From WTJO01 sp965660165 (lineage in GTDB: Bacteria; Pseudomonadota; Alphaproteobacteria; Puniceispirillales; Puniceispirillaceae), in the NCBI GenBank assembly GCA_965660165.1, contig CBFHYU010000016.1, positions 1 through 47,904 on the forward strand: DNA of 47,904 bases. The letters run 5' to 3'. The position numbers were made by a program, and so were the translations under genes. This document shows positions 19,079 to 29,070 of this stretch, piece by piece. Under the pieces are notes generated by a model. It was not told where the DNA came from. It saw only the letters and a list, made by a program, of their open reading frames with translations, and ran no database searches. Each line of letters starts with the position of its first letter. The first letter of the stretch is position 1.

Positions 19079-20755
19079 TTATTGTGATTGCGCGACTACC
19101 AGCCTGTTCACAGCCGACATAATTGCTTTGATAGGGGCAAGGGTGATTGAGGTATCAATCCCAGCGCCATAAAATGAATTGCCCTTATTATCTTTCAGCT
19201 CAACATAGGCGGCCGCTTCTGCTTTTGATGTTGATGAGCGGGTATTCTGGCCAAAATCAGCTAGGGTAAAGTGCACATCATACTGATTCCTAATCGCATC
19301 CACAAAGGCTGAAATCGGGCCATTGCCTGTTTCGGAAACAGATTGCTCAACCCCCTGATAATTCAGGGTTGCACTAATCGCTACTTTGCCTGTTTGTGTT
19401 GATGATGGCAGAGTGTCAAAAGCTATCAGCTTAAACGGTGTTTGCGCCTGAAGATAGGTCTCGTCAAAGATACGCCAGATTGTATCTGACGTCATTTCAC
19501 GGCCTGAGCTATCAGCATTTTGCTGGACTATCTGGCTAAATTCAACTTCCATACCACGTGGCAAGCGGACATGATGTTCTGTTTCAAGCAACCATGCAGA
19601 GCCTGCTTTGCCAGATTGTGAATTTACCCTGATAATCGCCTCATAGGTACAGCCAATATCAGCAGGGTCAATTGGCAGATATGGCACTTCCCAAATATCA
19701 TCCTCAGCGTCTGCCTGAGCTTCCATGCCTTTTCTGATAGCGTCCTGATGCGAGCCTGAGAAAGCTGTATGAACAAGCTGTCCTGCATAGGGGTGGCGTT
19801 CATGTACTGGTAGCTGATTACAAAATTCAGCAATCTCGACTAGCCCATGAATATCAGAAATATCTAGATTAGGCTCGATGCCTTGTGTGAACATATTTAA
19901 GGCCAGCGTGATAAGATCAACATTGCCTGTGCGCTCGCCATTACCAAATAAGGTGCCTTCCACCCTATCTGCACCTGCCATCAGTCCAAGCTCGGTTGCG
20001 GCTACCGCGCAGCCTCTGTCATTATGGGGATGCAAAGATAGCACCATCGCCTCACGCTTAGAAAATTGGCGATGCATCCATTCTATCTGATCTGCATAAA
20101 TGTTCGGTGTAGACATTTCTACAGTGGCTGGCAGATTGATGATGGTTTTGTTCTGAGGTGTGGGGTGCCAGACTTCCATCACAGATTCGCAGACATCAAG
20201 CGCATAATCTAGCTCAGTGCCAGTAAAGCTTTCAGGCGAATATTGCAGCTGCAACTGGGTTGATGAATGTAACTGTCCAATTTTATCTGCAACCATTTTA
20301 GCGCCATCAACAGCAATATCTTTGACGCCTGCTTTATCTGTTTTGAATACAACACGGCGCTGTAAGGTAGAGGTAGAATTATACAAATGCAGAATAGCAC
20401 GCTTTGCCCCATGCAGACTTTCAATGGTTTTGTCTATCAGATGTTCTCTTGCTTGGGTTAACACCTGAATAGTGACATCATCAGGGATATGGCCTGCCTC
20501 GATTAACTCTCTTAGGAAGTTAAAATCTGTATCTGAGGCAGAGGGAAATCCGACCTCAATTTCCTTAAACCCCATGCCGACAAGGGCTTTGAACATGCGC
20601 ATTTTGCGCACAGAATCCATAGGTTCAATCAGCGCCTGATTGCCATCCCTGAGATCAACAGAGCACCAAATAGGCGCAGATGTGATAACCTTGTTTGGCC
20701 AGCTTCTGTCTGGCAGGTCGATAGCAGGATAAGGACGGTATCTATGAACGTTCAT
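19079..20755 (-). CDS. leuA: 2-isopropylmalate synthase, LeuA type 2
   Basis: This 558-residue enzyme makes 2-isopropylmalate from 2-oxoisovalerate and acetyl-CoA, the first step of leucine synthesis. SVDLRDGNQALIEPMD marks the long type-2 form found in actinobacteria and some proteobacteria. LHPHNDRGC supplies metal-binding histidines, and GNGERTGNVD is the conserved glycine-rich loop. The C-terminal ~120 residues form the leucine-binding regulatory domain. It diverges from lepA over a 179-base gap in which I found no leucine-rich leader peptide. Confidence 0.95.
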   Translation of the reverse strand: MNVHRYRPYPAIDLPDRSWPNKVITSAPIWCSVDLRDGNQALIEPMDSVRKMRMFKALVGMGFKEIEVGFPSASDTDFNFLRELIEAGHIPDDVTIQVLTQAREHLIDKTIESLHGAKRAILHLYNSTSTLQRRVVFKTDKAGVKDIAVDGAKMVADKIGQLHSSTQLQLQYSPESFTGTELDYALDVCESVMEVWHPTPQNKTIINLPATVEMSTPNIYADQIEWMHRQFSKREAMVLSLHPHNDRGCAVAATELGLMAGADRVEGTLFGNGERTGNVDLITLALNMFTQGIEPNLDISDIHGLVEIAEFCNQLPVHERHPYAGQLVHTAFSGSHQDAIRKGMEAQADAEDDIWEVPYLPIDPADIGCTYEAIIRVNSQSGKAGSAWLLETEHHVRLPRGMEVEFSQIVQQNADSSGREMTSDTIWRIFDETYLQAQTPFKLIAFDTLPSSTQTGKVAISATLNYQGVEQSVSETGNGPISAFVDAIRNQYDVHFTLADFGQNTRSSTSKAEAAAYVELKDNKGNSFYGAGIDTSITLAPIKAIMSAVNRLVVAQSQ

Positions 20756-20934
20756 TTTCGTAAATATTTCGTTATATGTTAAGCTGTTATTGCATAATCT
20801 GATGTTGTACCATCTTAATCAGCAGGGTCAAGTATTCAGACTATAGCCCCAAAATAGGCACTTTATCATCTTATGACAAGATTGGCTATTCTAAGGGACT
20901 GGAAAGATGATCAGATTTGAGTTAGATAGTGGCT

Positions 20935-22737
20935 ATGACAGAATTATCCCAAATACGAAATTTTTCGATTGTTGCCCATATTGATCATGGTAAATCAACG
21001 CTGGCGGACAGGCTTATCCAGATTTGTGGCGGGCTTTCCGAGCGTGAAATGTCAGAGCAGGTGCTTGATAATATGGATATTGAGCGTGAGCGCGGTATCA
21101 CCATCAAAGCCCAGACAGTCAGGCTTACCTATAATGCCAAAGATGGCAGTTGCTATGTGCTGAATCTGATGGATACGCCAGGCCATGTTGATTTTGGCTA
21201 TGAGGTGTCACGATCACTTTCTGCGTGTGAAGGATCATTGCTTGTGGTAGATGCCACTCAGGGTGTAGAGGCTCAGACATTGGCAAATGTGTATCAGGCG
21301 CTTGATGCAGATCATGAAATTATTACTGTGCTAAATAAGATGGATCTACCATCTGCCGAGCCAGACAGAATTAAGACACAGATTGAAGATGTAATAGGCC
21401 TGCCTGCTCAGGATGCCATCGCGGTATCAGCTAAGACAGGCTTGGGTATTGAAGATGTGCTTGAAGCGATTGTCACACAATTACCTGCGCCTACTGGAAA
21501 TCATGATGCGCCTCTGAAAGCCTTGCTGGTGGATAGCTGGTATGACCCCTATCTAGGGGTAATGACGCTTGTTCGGGTGCATGATGGCGCGCTGAAAAAA
21601 GGTATGAAAATTCGGATGATGGGCAGTGGGGCAACCCATACAGTTGAACGGGTAGGGGTTTTTGGCCCCAAGCCGCAAACAGTTGATAGTCTTGGGCCTG
21701 GTGAAATTGGCTTTATCAATGCGGGGGTGAAAACAGTTTCAGACGCAAAGGTGGGGGATACTATTACCGAAGAACGTCGGTTATGTGATGCCGCCTTACC
21801 AGGCTTTAAGCCATCTGTGCCTGTGGTGTTTTGCGGTTTATTTCCGATTGATTCAGCAGATTTTTCTGATTTGCGAGAGGCGCTTGAAAAACTATCTTTG
21901 AATGACAGCTCCTTTTCATTTGAAGCGGAAACTTCTGCGGCTCTTGGCTTTGGCTTTAGATGCGGATTTTTAGGCTTGCTTCATATGGAAGTCATACGCG
22001 AACGGCTGGCACGCGAATTTAATCTCGAGCTTATCTCGACCGCACCATCTGTTGTCTATCAGCTTCATATGACAGATGGTGAAACGAAGATGATGCATAA
22101 TCCAGCAGATATGCCAGATGTCACCAAAATTGCCGAAATTGAAGAGCCATGGATTACCGCTACCATCATGACCCCTGATGAATATTTAGGGCCTGTGCTT
22201 AGCCTGTGCATTGAGCGTAGAGGCGAGCAGGTTGATCTGACCTATGCGGGTGCGCGTGCTGTGGTGATCTATAAATTGCCGCTGAATGAGGTGGTATTTG
22301 ATTTTTATGATAGGCTGAAATCTGTTACGCGCGGCTATGCTAGTTTTGACTATCAGATGTCAGGCTATGTGGCAGGCCAGCTGGTAAAAGTATCAATCTT
22401 GGTGAATGGCGATCCTGTGGATGCATTATCTATGATTGTGCATCGGGATCAGGCGGAATATCGGGGGCGGGCTATTTGTGGGCGGCTGAAAGACCTAATT
22501 CCACGCCAGATGTTCAAAATTGCACTTCAGGCGGCGATAGGCGGCAAGGTAATCGCTCGTGAAACTATCTCTGCGCTACGCAAAGATGTGACAGCAAAAT
22601 GTTATGGCGGTGATGTCTCCCGAAAACGCAAATTGCTTGAAAAACAAAAAGAAGGCAAAAAGCGCATGCGCCAGTTCGGCAAGGTAGATATTCCGCAAAA
22701 TGCGTTTTTTGAAGCGCTGAAAATGGGGGATAGCTAG
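20935..22737 (+). CDS. lepA: Elongation factor 4 (LepA)
   Basis: This 600-residue GTPase acts on stalled or misassembled ribosomes. The G motifs are AHIDHGKST (G1), DTPGH (G3), NKMD (G4) and SAKTG (G5). Domains II, III and V follow, and the LepA-specific C-terminus includes CYGGDVSRKRKLLEKQKEGK. I chose the ATG at 20935, which matches the family start, over a GTG six bases earlier; no strong ribosome binding site decides between them. It converges with the small membrane protein gene. Confidence 0.96.
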   Translation: MTELSQIRNFSIVAHIDHGKSTLADRLIQICGGLSEREMSEQVLDNMDIERERGITIKAQTVRLTYNAKDGSCYVLNLMDTPGHVDFGYEVSRSLSACEGSLLVVDATQGVEAQTLANVYQALDADHEIITVLNKMDLPSAEPDRIKTQIEDVIGLPAQDAIAVSAKTGLGIEDVLEAIVTQLPAPTGNHDAPLKALLVDSWYDPYLGVMTLVRVHDGALKKGMKIRMMGSGATHTVERVGVFGPKPQTVDSLGPGEIGFINAGVKTVSDAKVGDTITEERRLCDAALPGFKPSVPVVFCGLFPIDSADFSDLREALEKLSLNDSSFSFEAETSAALGFGFRCGFLGLLHMEVIRERLAREFNLELISTAPSVVYQLHMTDGETKMMHNPADMPDVTKIAEIEEPWITATIMTPDEYLGPVLSLCIERRGEQVDLTYAGARAVVIYKLPLNEVVFDFYDRLKSVTRGYASFDYQMSGYVAGQLVKVSILVNGDPVDALSMIVHRDQAEYRGRAICGRLKDLIPRQMFKIALQAAIGGKVIARETISALRKDVTAKCYGGDVSRKRKLLEKQKEGKKRMRQFGKVDIPQNAFFEALKMGDS

Positions 22738-22753
22738 GTCAATATCTAAAGGC

Positions 22754-23128
22754 TTATTTGAAGTAATCTTGATTTCGTTTCGGCACGCGCTGTTTGCGGC
22801 CAATAATGCTTAGCAAGAAGAATATGATGGCCCAGCCAAATAGCACCAGCACCGCAGGCCATAACAGGGTAGTTGAGATAAGCGGATGCCATAAGAAGGG
22901 CGAGCAACCTAGCCTGACAAACAGCCCACAGGGATCAAGATAGCGCGAGATAATCGCCTCTGAGACTTGCAAGGATGTAGGAGATAGATCAAACCAGAAT
23001 TTACCAAACATCATAGAAGGTTGGTCTGTAGTTAAATCCGAAAATAAAACCCATATCGCCGCTAGCAATAAGATAGCCGACAGCGCTCTTAACATCATTC
23101 TGATGATTTTCAACATTATACTCAACAT
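22754..23128 (-). CDS. Small two-segment membrane protein, function unknown
   Basis: This 124-residue protein has a hydrophobic helix near residues 12-30 (ALSAILLLAAIWVLF), a soluble middle of about 55 residues with LSPTSLQVSEAIISRYL, a second helix near residues 85-110, and a basic tail (GRKQRVPKRNQDYF). By the positive-inside rule both ends are probably cytoplasmic and the middle periplasmic. GAGG precedes its ATG at about five bases, which supports translation. I do not recognise a named family, although small membrane proteins with a similar middle segment occur in alphaproteobacteria (from memory). Confidence 0.65.
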   Translation of the reverse strand: MLSIMLKIIRMMLRALSAILLLAAIWVLFSDLTTDQPSMMFGKFWFDLSPTSLQVSEAIISRYLDPCGLFVRLGCSPFLWHPLISTTLLWPAVLVLFGWAIIFFLLSIIGRKQRVPKRNQDYFK

Positions 23129-23308
23129 ATAAACCTCATATAATGTCTGGCATAGCTACTAAAAACAGTACCAGTTTCAGACTAGCATTGTTACAGCATT
23201 TTGCAATTATTTAGCGACTAGCCAGCGATAGCGCCATGATATGTGGTAAAGGATAGTCATTGAACTTGGGCAAAAAAGCCGTTAAACTGCGGGTCGGCTT
23301 ATCACACT

Positions 23309-23398
23309 GGAGGGATGGCCGAGCGGTTTAAGGCGCACGCCTGGAAAGCGTGTTGGGGTGAAAGCCCCTCGGGGGTTCGAATCCCCCTCCCTCCGCCA
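23309..23398 (+). tRNA. tRNA-Ser (anticodon GGA)
   Basis: This is a 90-nt class II tRNA with CCA encoded. The acceptor arms GGAGGGA and TCCCTCC pair perfectly and the discriminator is G, as expected for serine. The anticodon stem CACGC/GCGTG encloses CTGGAAA, giving GGA. A long variable arm (TTGGGGTGAAAGCCCCTC) and T-arm GGTTCGAATCC follow. Its 3' end faces the integrase relic downstream. Confidence 0.98.
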
Positions 23399-23570
23399 CT
23401 TCCCTTAAAATATATCACCTTTTGTTATCTTTTATTTATCATAACTATCTGTTTTATAGGATAAAATGGGAATGAAAGTAATGAACATGTCCGTTACCGT
23501 CCAACAGCATCTATGTAGAATTGTGTGGTAAAATGTGGGATGAGCTAAAATGGATTCACATAACTAGTAT

Positions 23571-23793
23571 AGATTAACAGCTCTCTGCTGTGTGAAGAAG
23601 ATAAACACACCAGATACATTCGGCGGTGGCCATGGGCATTACTTGATTGTTGATTCATCTGGCGCAAAACGCTGGGACCACCAACTGACTGTTCAGGGCA
23701 AAAGGCATCAGTAACCCCTATTTTAAGGTTCGAGTGACGCGTGATGCTTAAACTAAGAGACTCAGTTCAGGCAAGGATTTGATAGTTGAAAAA
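23571..23793 (+). pseudogene. Relic of a tyrosine-recombinase (phage-type integrase) gene
   Basis: About 170 bases after tRNA-Ser, one frame reads LTALCCVKKINTPDTFGGGH, then HYLIVDSSGAKRW and LTVQGKRHQ, and stops at TAA (23712). This matches the N-terminal DUF4102-type arm-binding domain of P4-like integrases (pattern LTAL..., DGGGLYLxVxxSGAKxW, GKR). A +1 shift continues as VRVTRDA, a stop, then SGKDLIVEK, like the next segment of the same domain. No catalytic R-H-R-Y region remains. The rest of the 463-base gap (23399-23861) shows no gene. I read this as the remnant of an element that once integrated at tRNA-Ser. Confidence 0.8.
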
Positions 23794-23861
23794 GTCAATT
23801 TATAACCTATTTCGCTCTGCTAAAATTTTGCTTTGCCAGATATTTTTTGCCTTGCAACTCA

Positions 23862-25385
23862 TTAGGCCAGAACGCCAATTTGCCATGGGATAAATTCATC
23901 CTCGCCCACTTCCATTTCTTCGGATTTAGATGCCTTGCCGCTTGCAATGGCTAAGATGTAGTCAAAAATTTCTGCTCCCATTTCATCTAGATTTTTACTG
24001 CCATCAATAACCTGTCCGCAATTCACATCCATATCATCTGTCATACGGGCAAACATAGTAGAATTCGAGGCAAGTTTTATGGTTGGTGCAGGATAAGAGC
24101 CAAAACAACTACCTCTGCCTGTGGTAAAGCAAATCAGATTAGCCCCGCCAGCGATTTGCCCCGTGGCTGATACGGGATCATAGCCAGGCGTATCCATAAT
24201 TACTAGTCCATGTTCTTTTACTGGCTTAGCATATTCATAGACCTCATTAATCCCTGTCGCCCCTCCCTTTTTTGCTCCGCCTAGTGATTTTTCAATTATG
24301 TTCGCAATTCCGCCAGCATTATTACCTGGGCTGACCCGCCCATTAATTTGCGTATCTCGGCCAGCATTATATTCTAGCCACCAATTCATTCTATCAATAA
24401 ACTTCTGGCCAATCTCTGGTGTTTTCGCTCTTGCAGTCAGGGTATGCTCTACCCCATATAATTCTGGAGTTTCACTGAGAATAGCTGTGCCGCCATGGGT
24501 TACTAGAATATCTACCGCTCGGCCAAGTGCTGGATTAGCAGAAAGGCCAGAAAAACCGTCTGAACCACCACATTGCAAGCCTATCATCAGGTGTTCAGCC
24601 GAACAGGGCTGTCTCTGGATATTATTTGCCTCTGAAAGCATCTGTTTAATAGCGGTCTTGCCGGCTTCAAAAGCCGACATTGTGCCGCCTGTTTCTTGCA
24701 TAGTAATGACATGCAGCATTTTGCCTGCTTGCAAGCTTTCCTGTTCCATGAAGCTTTTCACATTATTGCGCTCGCACCCTAACGATAATACTACTGCCCC
24801 AGCGATATTAGGGTGGCGAATATAGCCCGATAGGGTTCTGCGTAACAGATCCATTGGCTCGCCTGTCATTTCCATACCGCATCCCTGATGATGAATAAAG
24901 GCGGTGACGCCATCGACATTTGGATAATCTGCCAGTCGTTCACTATCAAAATAGCGGCTCAATTTGCGAGCCACAGTGGCCGAACAATTCACCGTAACAA
25001 AAATACCGATATGGTTTCGTGTGCCAACTCGACCGTCTGCACGGACATAGCCCATAAATTTTGCTCGTTCATTTATGGGCAGTATGTCAGCAGCAACATA
25101 ATCTTTTGAAAAACGATAGTCTTTATCAATAGAGTCTATTTTCAGATTATGCGAATGAACCCACGTACCCGGAGCAATATCTTGATCGGCATAGCCAATA
25201 ATGGTGTTATATTTCAGAACCGCTTCGCCTTTTGCAATTGGCTTAGCAGCAATTTTATGCCCCTGTGGTATTTCATCCAGAGTAACAATATCAAGGTCTT
25301 GAAGCAGATATCCTTTTTCAATGGGCTGCTTAGCCACAAGCACATTATCCGCTTTGTCGAGATGTATGGTAAGGCCGGTTCTCAT
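23862..25385 (-). CDS. UxaA-family sugar-acid dehydratase (altronate dehydratase-like)
   Basis: This 507-residue protein joins a small N-terminal SAF domain (residues ~1-90) to the large C-terminal UxaA/GarD catalytic domain, the layout of altronate and galactarate dehydratases. Conserved pieces are GYVRADGRVGTRNHI, HHQGCGMEM, LGCERNN, QCGGSDGFSG and FTTGRGSCFG. The family removes water from sugar acids to give 2-keto-3-deoxy acids; sulfolactate sulfo-lyases are related, so the substrate is uncertain. I moved the start to the ATG at 25385 (minus strand), where the SAF domain begins and a GGGGGA site lies upstream. It follows the ThDP enzyme on the same strand after 150 bases. Confidence 0.88.
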   Translation of the reverse strand: MRTGLTIHLDKADNVLVAKQPIEKGYLLQDLDIVTLDEIPQGHKIAAKPIAKGEAVLKYNTIIGYADQDIAPGTWVHSHNLKIDSIDKDYRFSKDYVAADILPINERAKFMGYVRADGRVGTRNHIGIFVTVNCSATVARKLSRYFDSERLADYPNVDGVTAFIHHQGCGMEMTGEPMDLLRRTLSGYIRHPNIAGAVVLSLGCERNNVKSFMEQESLQAGKMLHVITMQETGGTMSAFEAGKTAIKQMLSEANNIQRQPCSAEHLMIGLQCGGSDGFSGLSANPALGRAVDILVTHGGTAILSETPELYGVEHTLTARAKTPEIGQKFIDRMNWWLEYNAGRDTQINGRVSPGNNAGGIANIIEKSLGGAKKGGATGINEVYEYAKPVKEHGLVIMDTPGYDPVSATGQIAGGANLICFTTGRGSCFGSYPAPTIKLASNSTMFARMTDDMDVNCGQVIDGSKNLDEMGAEIFDYILAIASGKASKSEEMEVGEDEFIPWQIGVLA

Positions 25386-25535
25386 ATAAATTTTCCCCCA
25401 ATAATTTATGTGATAGTATGGCAGACCCCCCACCCGCCATAAGCATGTCTAATAACAACCATCTGTTCGCCGCTTCATCGCATAGCATAGAATAGCAGGC
25501 GAGTGGCGTATTATACCCAAAGATGGGTCAGGCTA

Positions 25536-27182
25536 TCATAACAAGATAGAGTGATGGTCAGCCAAATCTGTGATCAACTCTTTTACATTGTCAGAATAAT
25601 CTATTGGTAAGTCAATCAGATGAACGCCGCCATCTCTGAATGCCATGTCCATTGTGGCTAGAAATCCGTCTGTGCTTGAGATGCTATGACCTCGTGCGCC
25701 ATAAGATTCTGCATATTTTACAAAATCGGGATTATCATATTCAAGCCCCCAATCTGCGAAGCCCGAGCCTGCCTGCTTCCAGCGGATCATCCCATAAGAG
25801 CTGTCATTCAGTACCAGCACCACCAGATTAAGCTTTAGCCGTACAGCTGTTTCCAGCTCCTGACTATTCATCATAAATCCACCATCGCCGCAAATAGCCA
25901 TTACCTTTCTGCCTGGACAAATAAGCGCGGCAAGCATCGCAGATGGCAGGCCAGCCCCCATTGTAGCTAGCGCATTATCTAGCAGGATGGTATTTGGCTG
26001 AAAGGCAGGATAGTTCCGCGCAAACCAAATTTTATAGACCCCATTATCAAGCGCAATAATATCGTGATAGCCCATAATTTTGCGAATTTCTGCTACAATT
26101 CTGGGCGGCTTCATTGGAAATTCATCACTCTCTTCGACAAAAAGCCTGTCTCTTACATGCTCGCGCACTTGCTGATATTTCTCAAGATCAAGTGCTAGTG
26201 TTGAGCCGATCTTCTCAGCAAGCGCATCTACTGATAGGGCAATATCCCCAACCACTTCAATTTGTGGAAAATAAACCTGATCAACTAGCGCTGATTTATA
26301 ATTTATGTGGATGACTTGCGCGCCGCCATGCGTCATGAAAAAGGGTGGTTTTTCAACGACATCATGGCCAATGTTGATGATCAAATCTGCCTGTTTAATA
26401 TAATCATGCAAATAGTCTTTATCTGATAATGCGGCTGTGCCAAGAAATAGCTCAGAGCTTTCATCCACAACGCCTTTCCCCATCTGGGTATTGAAAAACG
26501 GAATCCCCGAATTCTGGATAAAATCTGATATTGGGCGGCGTGCCTCTTTTCGATTTGCGCCTGCCCCAATCAAGATAAGCGGGTATGTTGCCTGTTTGAT
26601 GGCGGTTGCTGCTTCTGTGATAACCGCATCACCTGCGACTGCATAATATCGCTTATTTGGGGTTATCAGATCAGTTGAATCAACCTGCTCTGCTGCAATA
26701 TCTTCTGGAAGCTCAAGCAATACAGGGCCAGGTTTTTCTTCTTCTGCTATTCTGAATGCCTCTCTGACCAATGAGGCTATGGTGTTGCCATTAACAATCT
26801 GTTTTGACATTTTGCAGATAGGGTCAAAAAGCTGAACAACATCGACAATCTGGAATTGTCCCTGTTTTGATTTTTTGATCGGCTTTTGGCCTGTGATCAT
26901 CACCAGTGGGAAACCGCCAAGAAAGGCATAGGCAGCAGGGGTTGTAAAATTTGTTGCGCCTGGGCCTAATGTAGCCAGACAGACGCCAGCCTTACCAGTA
27001 AGCCTACCATAGCTTGCGGCCATAAAGGCAGCACCTTGCTCATGTCGTGTCAGAATGAGCTTGATAGAGGTTGAGGTGCGTAAGGACTCTAACAGGTCAA
27101 GATTTTCTTCTCCTGGAATGCCAAAAATATATTCTACGCCCTCATTTTCTAGCGCTTTCACAAATAAATCTGATGCTTTCAT
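25536..27182 (-). CDS. ThDP-dependent acetolactate synthase-like enzyme
   Basis: This 548-residue enzyme has the three domains of the acetolactate synthase/pyruvate oxidase superfamily. HEQGAAFMA near residue 48 holds the glutamate that activates thiamine diphosphate, and GDGGFMMNSQELETAVR is the ThDP/Mg2+ motif. It resembles the single-subunit catabolic (AlsS-like) type rather than IlvB, and no small regulatory subunit lies nearby. It probably condenses two pyruvates to acetolactate, but a different 2-keto acid cannot be excluded. It is transcribed with the downstream dehydratase and diverges from the SDR gene. Confidence 0.85.
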   Translation of the reverse strand: MKASDLFVKALENEGVEYIFGIPGEENLDLLESLRTSTSIKLILTRHEQGAAFMAASYGRLTGKAGVCLATLGPGATNFTTPAAYAFLGGFPLVMITGQKPIKKSKQGQFQIVDVVQLFDPICKMSKQIVNGNTIASLVREAFRIAEEEKPGPVLLELPEDIAAEQVDSTDLITPNKRYYAVAGDAVITEAATAIKQATYPLILIGAGANRKEARRPISDFIQNSGIPFFNTQMGKGVVDESSELFLGTAALSDKDYLHDYIKQADLIINIGHDVVEKPPFFMTHGGAQVIHINYKSALVDQVYFPQIEVVGDIALSVDALAEKIGSTLALDLEKYQQVREHVRDRLFVEESDEFPMKPPRIVAEIRKIMGYHDIIALDNGVYKIWFARNYPAFQPNTILLDNALATMGAGLPSAMLAALICPGRKVMAICGDGGFMMNSQELETAVRLKLNLVVLVLNDSSYGMIRWKQAGSGFADWGLEYDNPDFVKYAESYGARGHSISSTDGFLATMDMAFRDGGVHLIDLPIDYSDNVKELITDLADHHSILL

Positions 27183-27381
27183 TTGCCTGCTCCTAATGCC
27201 AATCCAAGCGTTATCATGATCTAAGGGTAGGGGATAAGTTCGGTTCTGCCAAGTTTTCCGACTGGATGGGTGAAATATCTATAATTTATTCTGGCGTTGT
27301 CTGGATATTCGGATTTAAGCTATTAGTATAATGAAATGATGATGGCCTTTAGGTGCCTGAAAACAGAAAAGAGCTAAGATT

Positions 27382-28098
27382 ATGTCAAAAAACACTGTAC
27401 TTGTAACTGGCGCAAGCCGCGGCATTGGTCATGCTATCGCTACGCGGTGCCAGCAAGATGGCCTAGAGGTAATAGGTATTTCAACCACAGCCAATGATAG
27501 TTTTGGCTGGACACATTATGGTGTGGATTTAGCCTCGCCACAGGCAAAGTCACAGCTAGCAGACATTATTGAAAAACATCGTCCTTGCCGATTTGTGGGC
27601 AATGCAGGGGTGCTGATAAATGGCCGGCTTGAAGATGTGAAAGCAGATGATTTTGACAGGCTGATGCGGGTTAATCTGTTAAGCCTAATGGAAACAGCCA
27701 ATCTGCTATTGCCTATCTGGCAGGCAGAAACATTTGGGCGGGTTGTGCTTATCGGTTCTCGTGCCGCGTTGGGCAAAGAAAATCGTGTATTATATGGCGC
27801 GTCCAAAGCAGGGGTTACAGGGCTTGGCAGAACATTGGCACTTGAATTAGCGCCACATCAGGTAACAGTGAATGTGATCGCGCCTGGCCCTATCGCTACG
27901 GACCTGTTTGAACATGGCCAGCCTGTGGGCAGTCCAGCACGGATTAAGATTGAATCATCCATCCCACTTGGACGGGTTGGCACGCCAAATGATATTGCCC
28001 ATACAGCTAGCTTCCTGCTGGATGAGCGAACAGGCTATGTAACAGGGCAATGTCTGAACGTATGTGGCGGCTTATCAACTGGATTTTCAACGCAATAA
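27382..28098 (+). CDS. Short-chain dehydrogenase/reductase (FabG-like)
   Basis: This 238-residue classical SDR has the cofactor loop TGASRGIGHAI, the NAG segment (VGNAGVLINGR), a catalytic serine in IGSRAALG, and YGASK for the Tyr-Lys pair. PGPIATDLFEHG forms the substrate lid. Length is standard. It is probably an oxidoreductase for a hydroxy- or keto-acid made in this block, inferred only from the neighbouring dehydratase and ThDP genes. It starts 199 bases from the divergent ThDP gene and ends two bases from the broken DUF1501 gene. Confidence 0.88.
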   Translation: MSKNTVLVTGASRGIGHAIATRCQQDGLEVIGISTTANDSFGWTHYGVDLASPQAKSQLADIIEKHRPCRFVGNAGVLINGRLEDVKADDFDRLMRVNLLSLMETANLLLPIWQAETFGRVVLIGSRAALGKENRVLYGASKAGVTGLGRTLALELAPHQVTVNVIAPGPIATDLFEHGQPVGSPARIKIESSIPLGRVGTPNDIAHTASFLLDERTGYVTGQCLNVCGGLSTGFSTQ

Positions 28099-28099
28099 G

Positions 28100-29070
28100 C
28101 TAAATAAGGTGGCGGCTACGATATTTGCTAAAAGCATTTTTCGTCATGCCAAAATGTGACCGCAAGATAAATTCATAGACTGTGCGGTAATCCATATTAT
28201 AGGACAGATTATTTTCTTTCATCTGTCTTAGGCGTGGATTATTGCCGATCAGCCCGCCTGAAATACGGCCGCCAAGCATGAAATGAGGCGCTGCTGTGCC
28301 GTGATCTGTGCCTTTTGAGCCATTTTCTTTGGCTCTGCGCCCAAATTCGGAATAGGTCATAATGATGGTATCATTCCAAATGCCAATTTCTTTTAGGGCG
28401 GCAACCGCGCCTGCGATAGCCTCATCTAGATGGGATAGTAATTTATTATGCTGTTTTGCCTGAAGCTTATGAGTGTCAAACCCGCCTATCGCCACCTTGA
28501 AAACTGGAATGCGAATCCCTGAATCGATAATATTACAGACTTGGGCTAGCTGTTTTCCAAGCGACCCGCCGCTGATTTTGAACCTCTTTGCCGATTGATG
28601 TAACCTATGTTGCATAGACTGTAATCATTGCTCATCTTCTTGTCTGTCCCGAATTAACTTATCAAGCAATGAGGTGCCAGAAATGCGAGGCACCATCGCA
28701 TCTCTTGAGGCAAGTTTGTCAGGCTTGAAACCAAATGATTGCGGACCAAGATAGCCATCCAGACCACCTTGAAATATATCTCCTGAATTATCAAGATACA
28801 GTGCTTTGGCATCCAACCTGTGCTGGGTGGCCAGCTTGTCAAGCGCATCTATCAGCCAGCCATTTCGGGTTGGCAGTTTGGGCTCGCCTCCTGTCTCCCA
28901 ATATCTGATTGAATCAAAATGGGAAAGGTTGGGGTTAGGATAGCCTAAATTCTGGATAATGCGTAATTCACCTTTTTCATACAGGCGCGCCAGATTGGGG
29001 ATAGTGCTATTTAGCCCGATGCTCTGTGTAAGCGGGATTATCTGCTGTGCAGGAATAGCCAAAATGGCCA
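28100..29070 (-). pseudogene. Broken DUF1501 protein gene (5' truncated, internal TGA)
   Basis: Two same-frame pieces belong to one DUF1501 protein, a secreted sulfatase-like family usually exported by Tat. The first has GELRIIQNLGYPNPNLSHF and the second MTYSEFGRRAKENG and GTDHGTAAPHFMLGG. They are separated by one in-frame TGA at 28625-28627, where a TGG to TGA change would restore EDEQWLQSM. The usual N-terminal Tat signal and the GGxDGLN motif are missing, and recognisable homology begins only near 29068. The C-terminal half is well preserved, so decay seems recent, or the upper piece still makes a product. Confidence 0.85.

Noticed and set aside
20756..20934. Leucine attenuator or leader peptide before leuA
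   Set aside because: The only short frame found has no leucine run, and no terminator hairpin with a T-run is present.
24298..24825. 175-codon plus-strand frame inside the UxaA-type gene
   Set aside because: A shadow of the strongly conserved dehydratase on the other strand.
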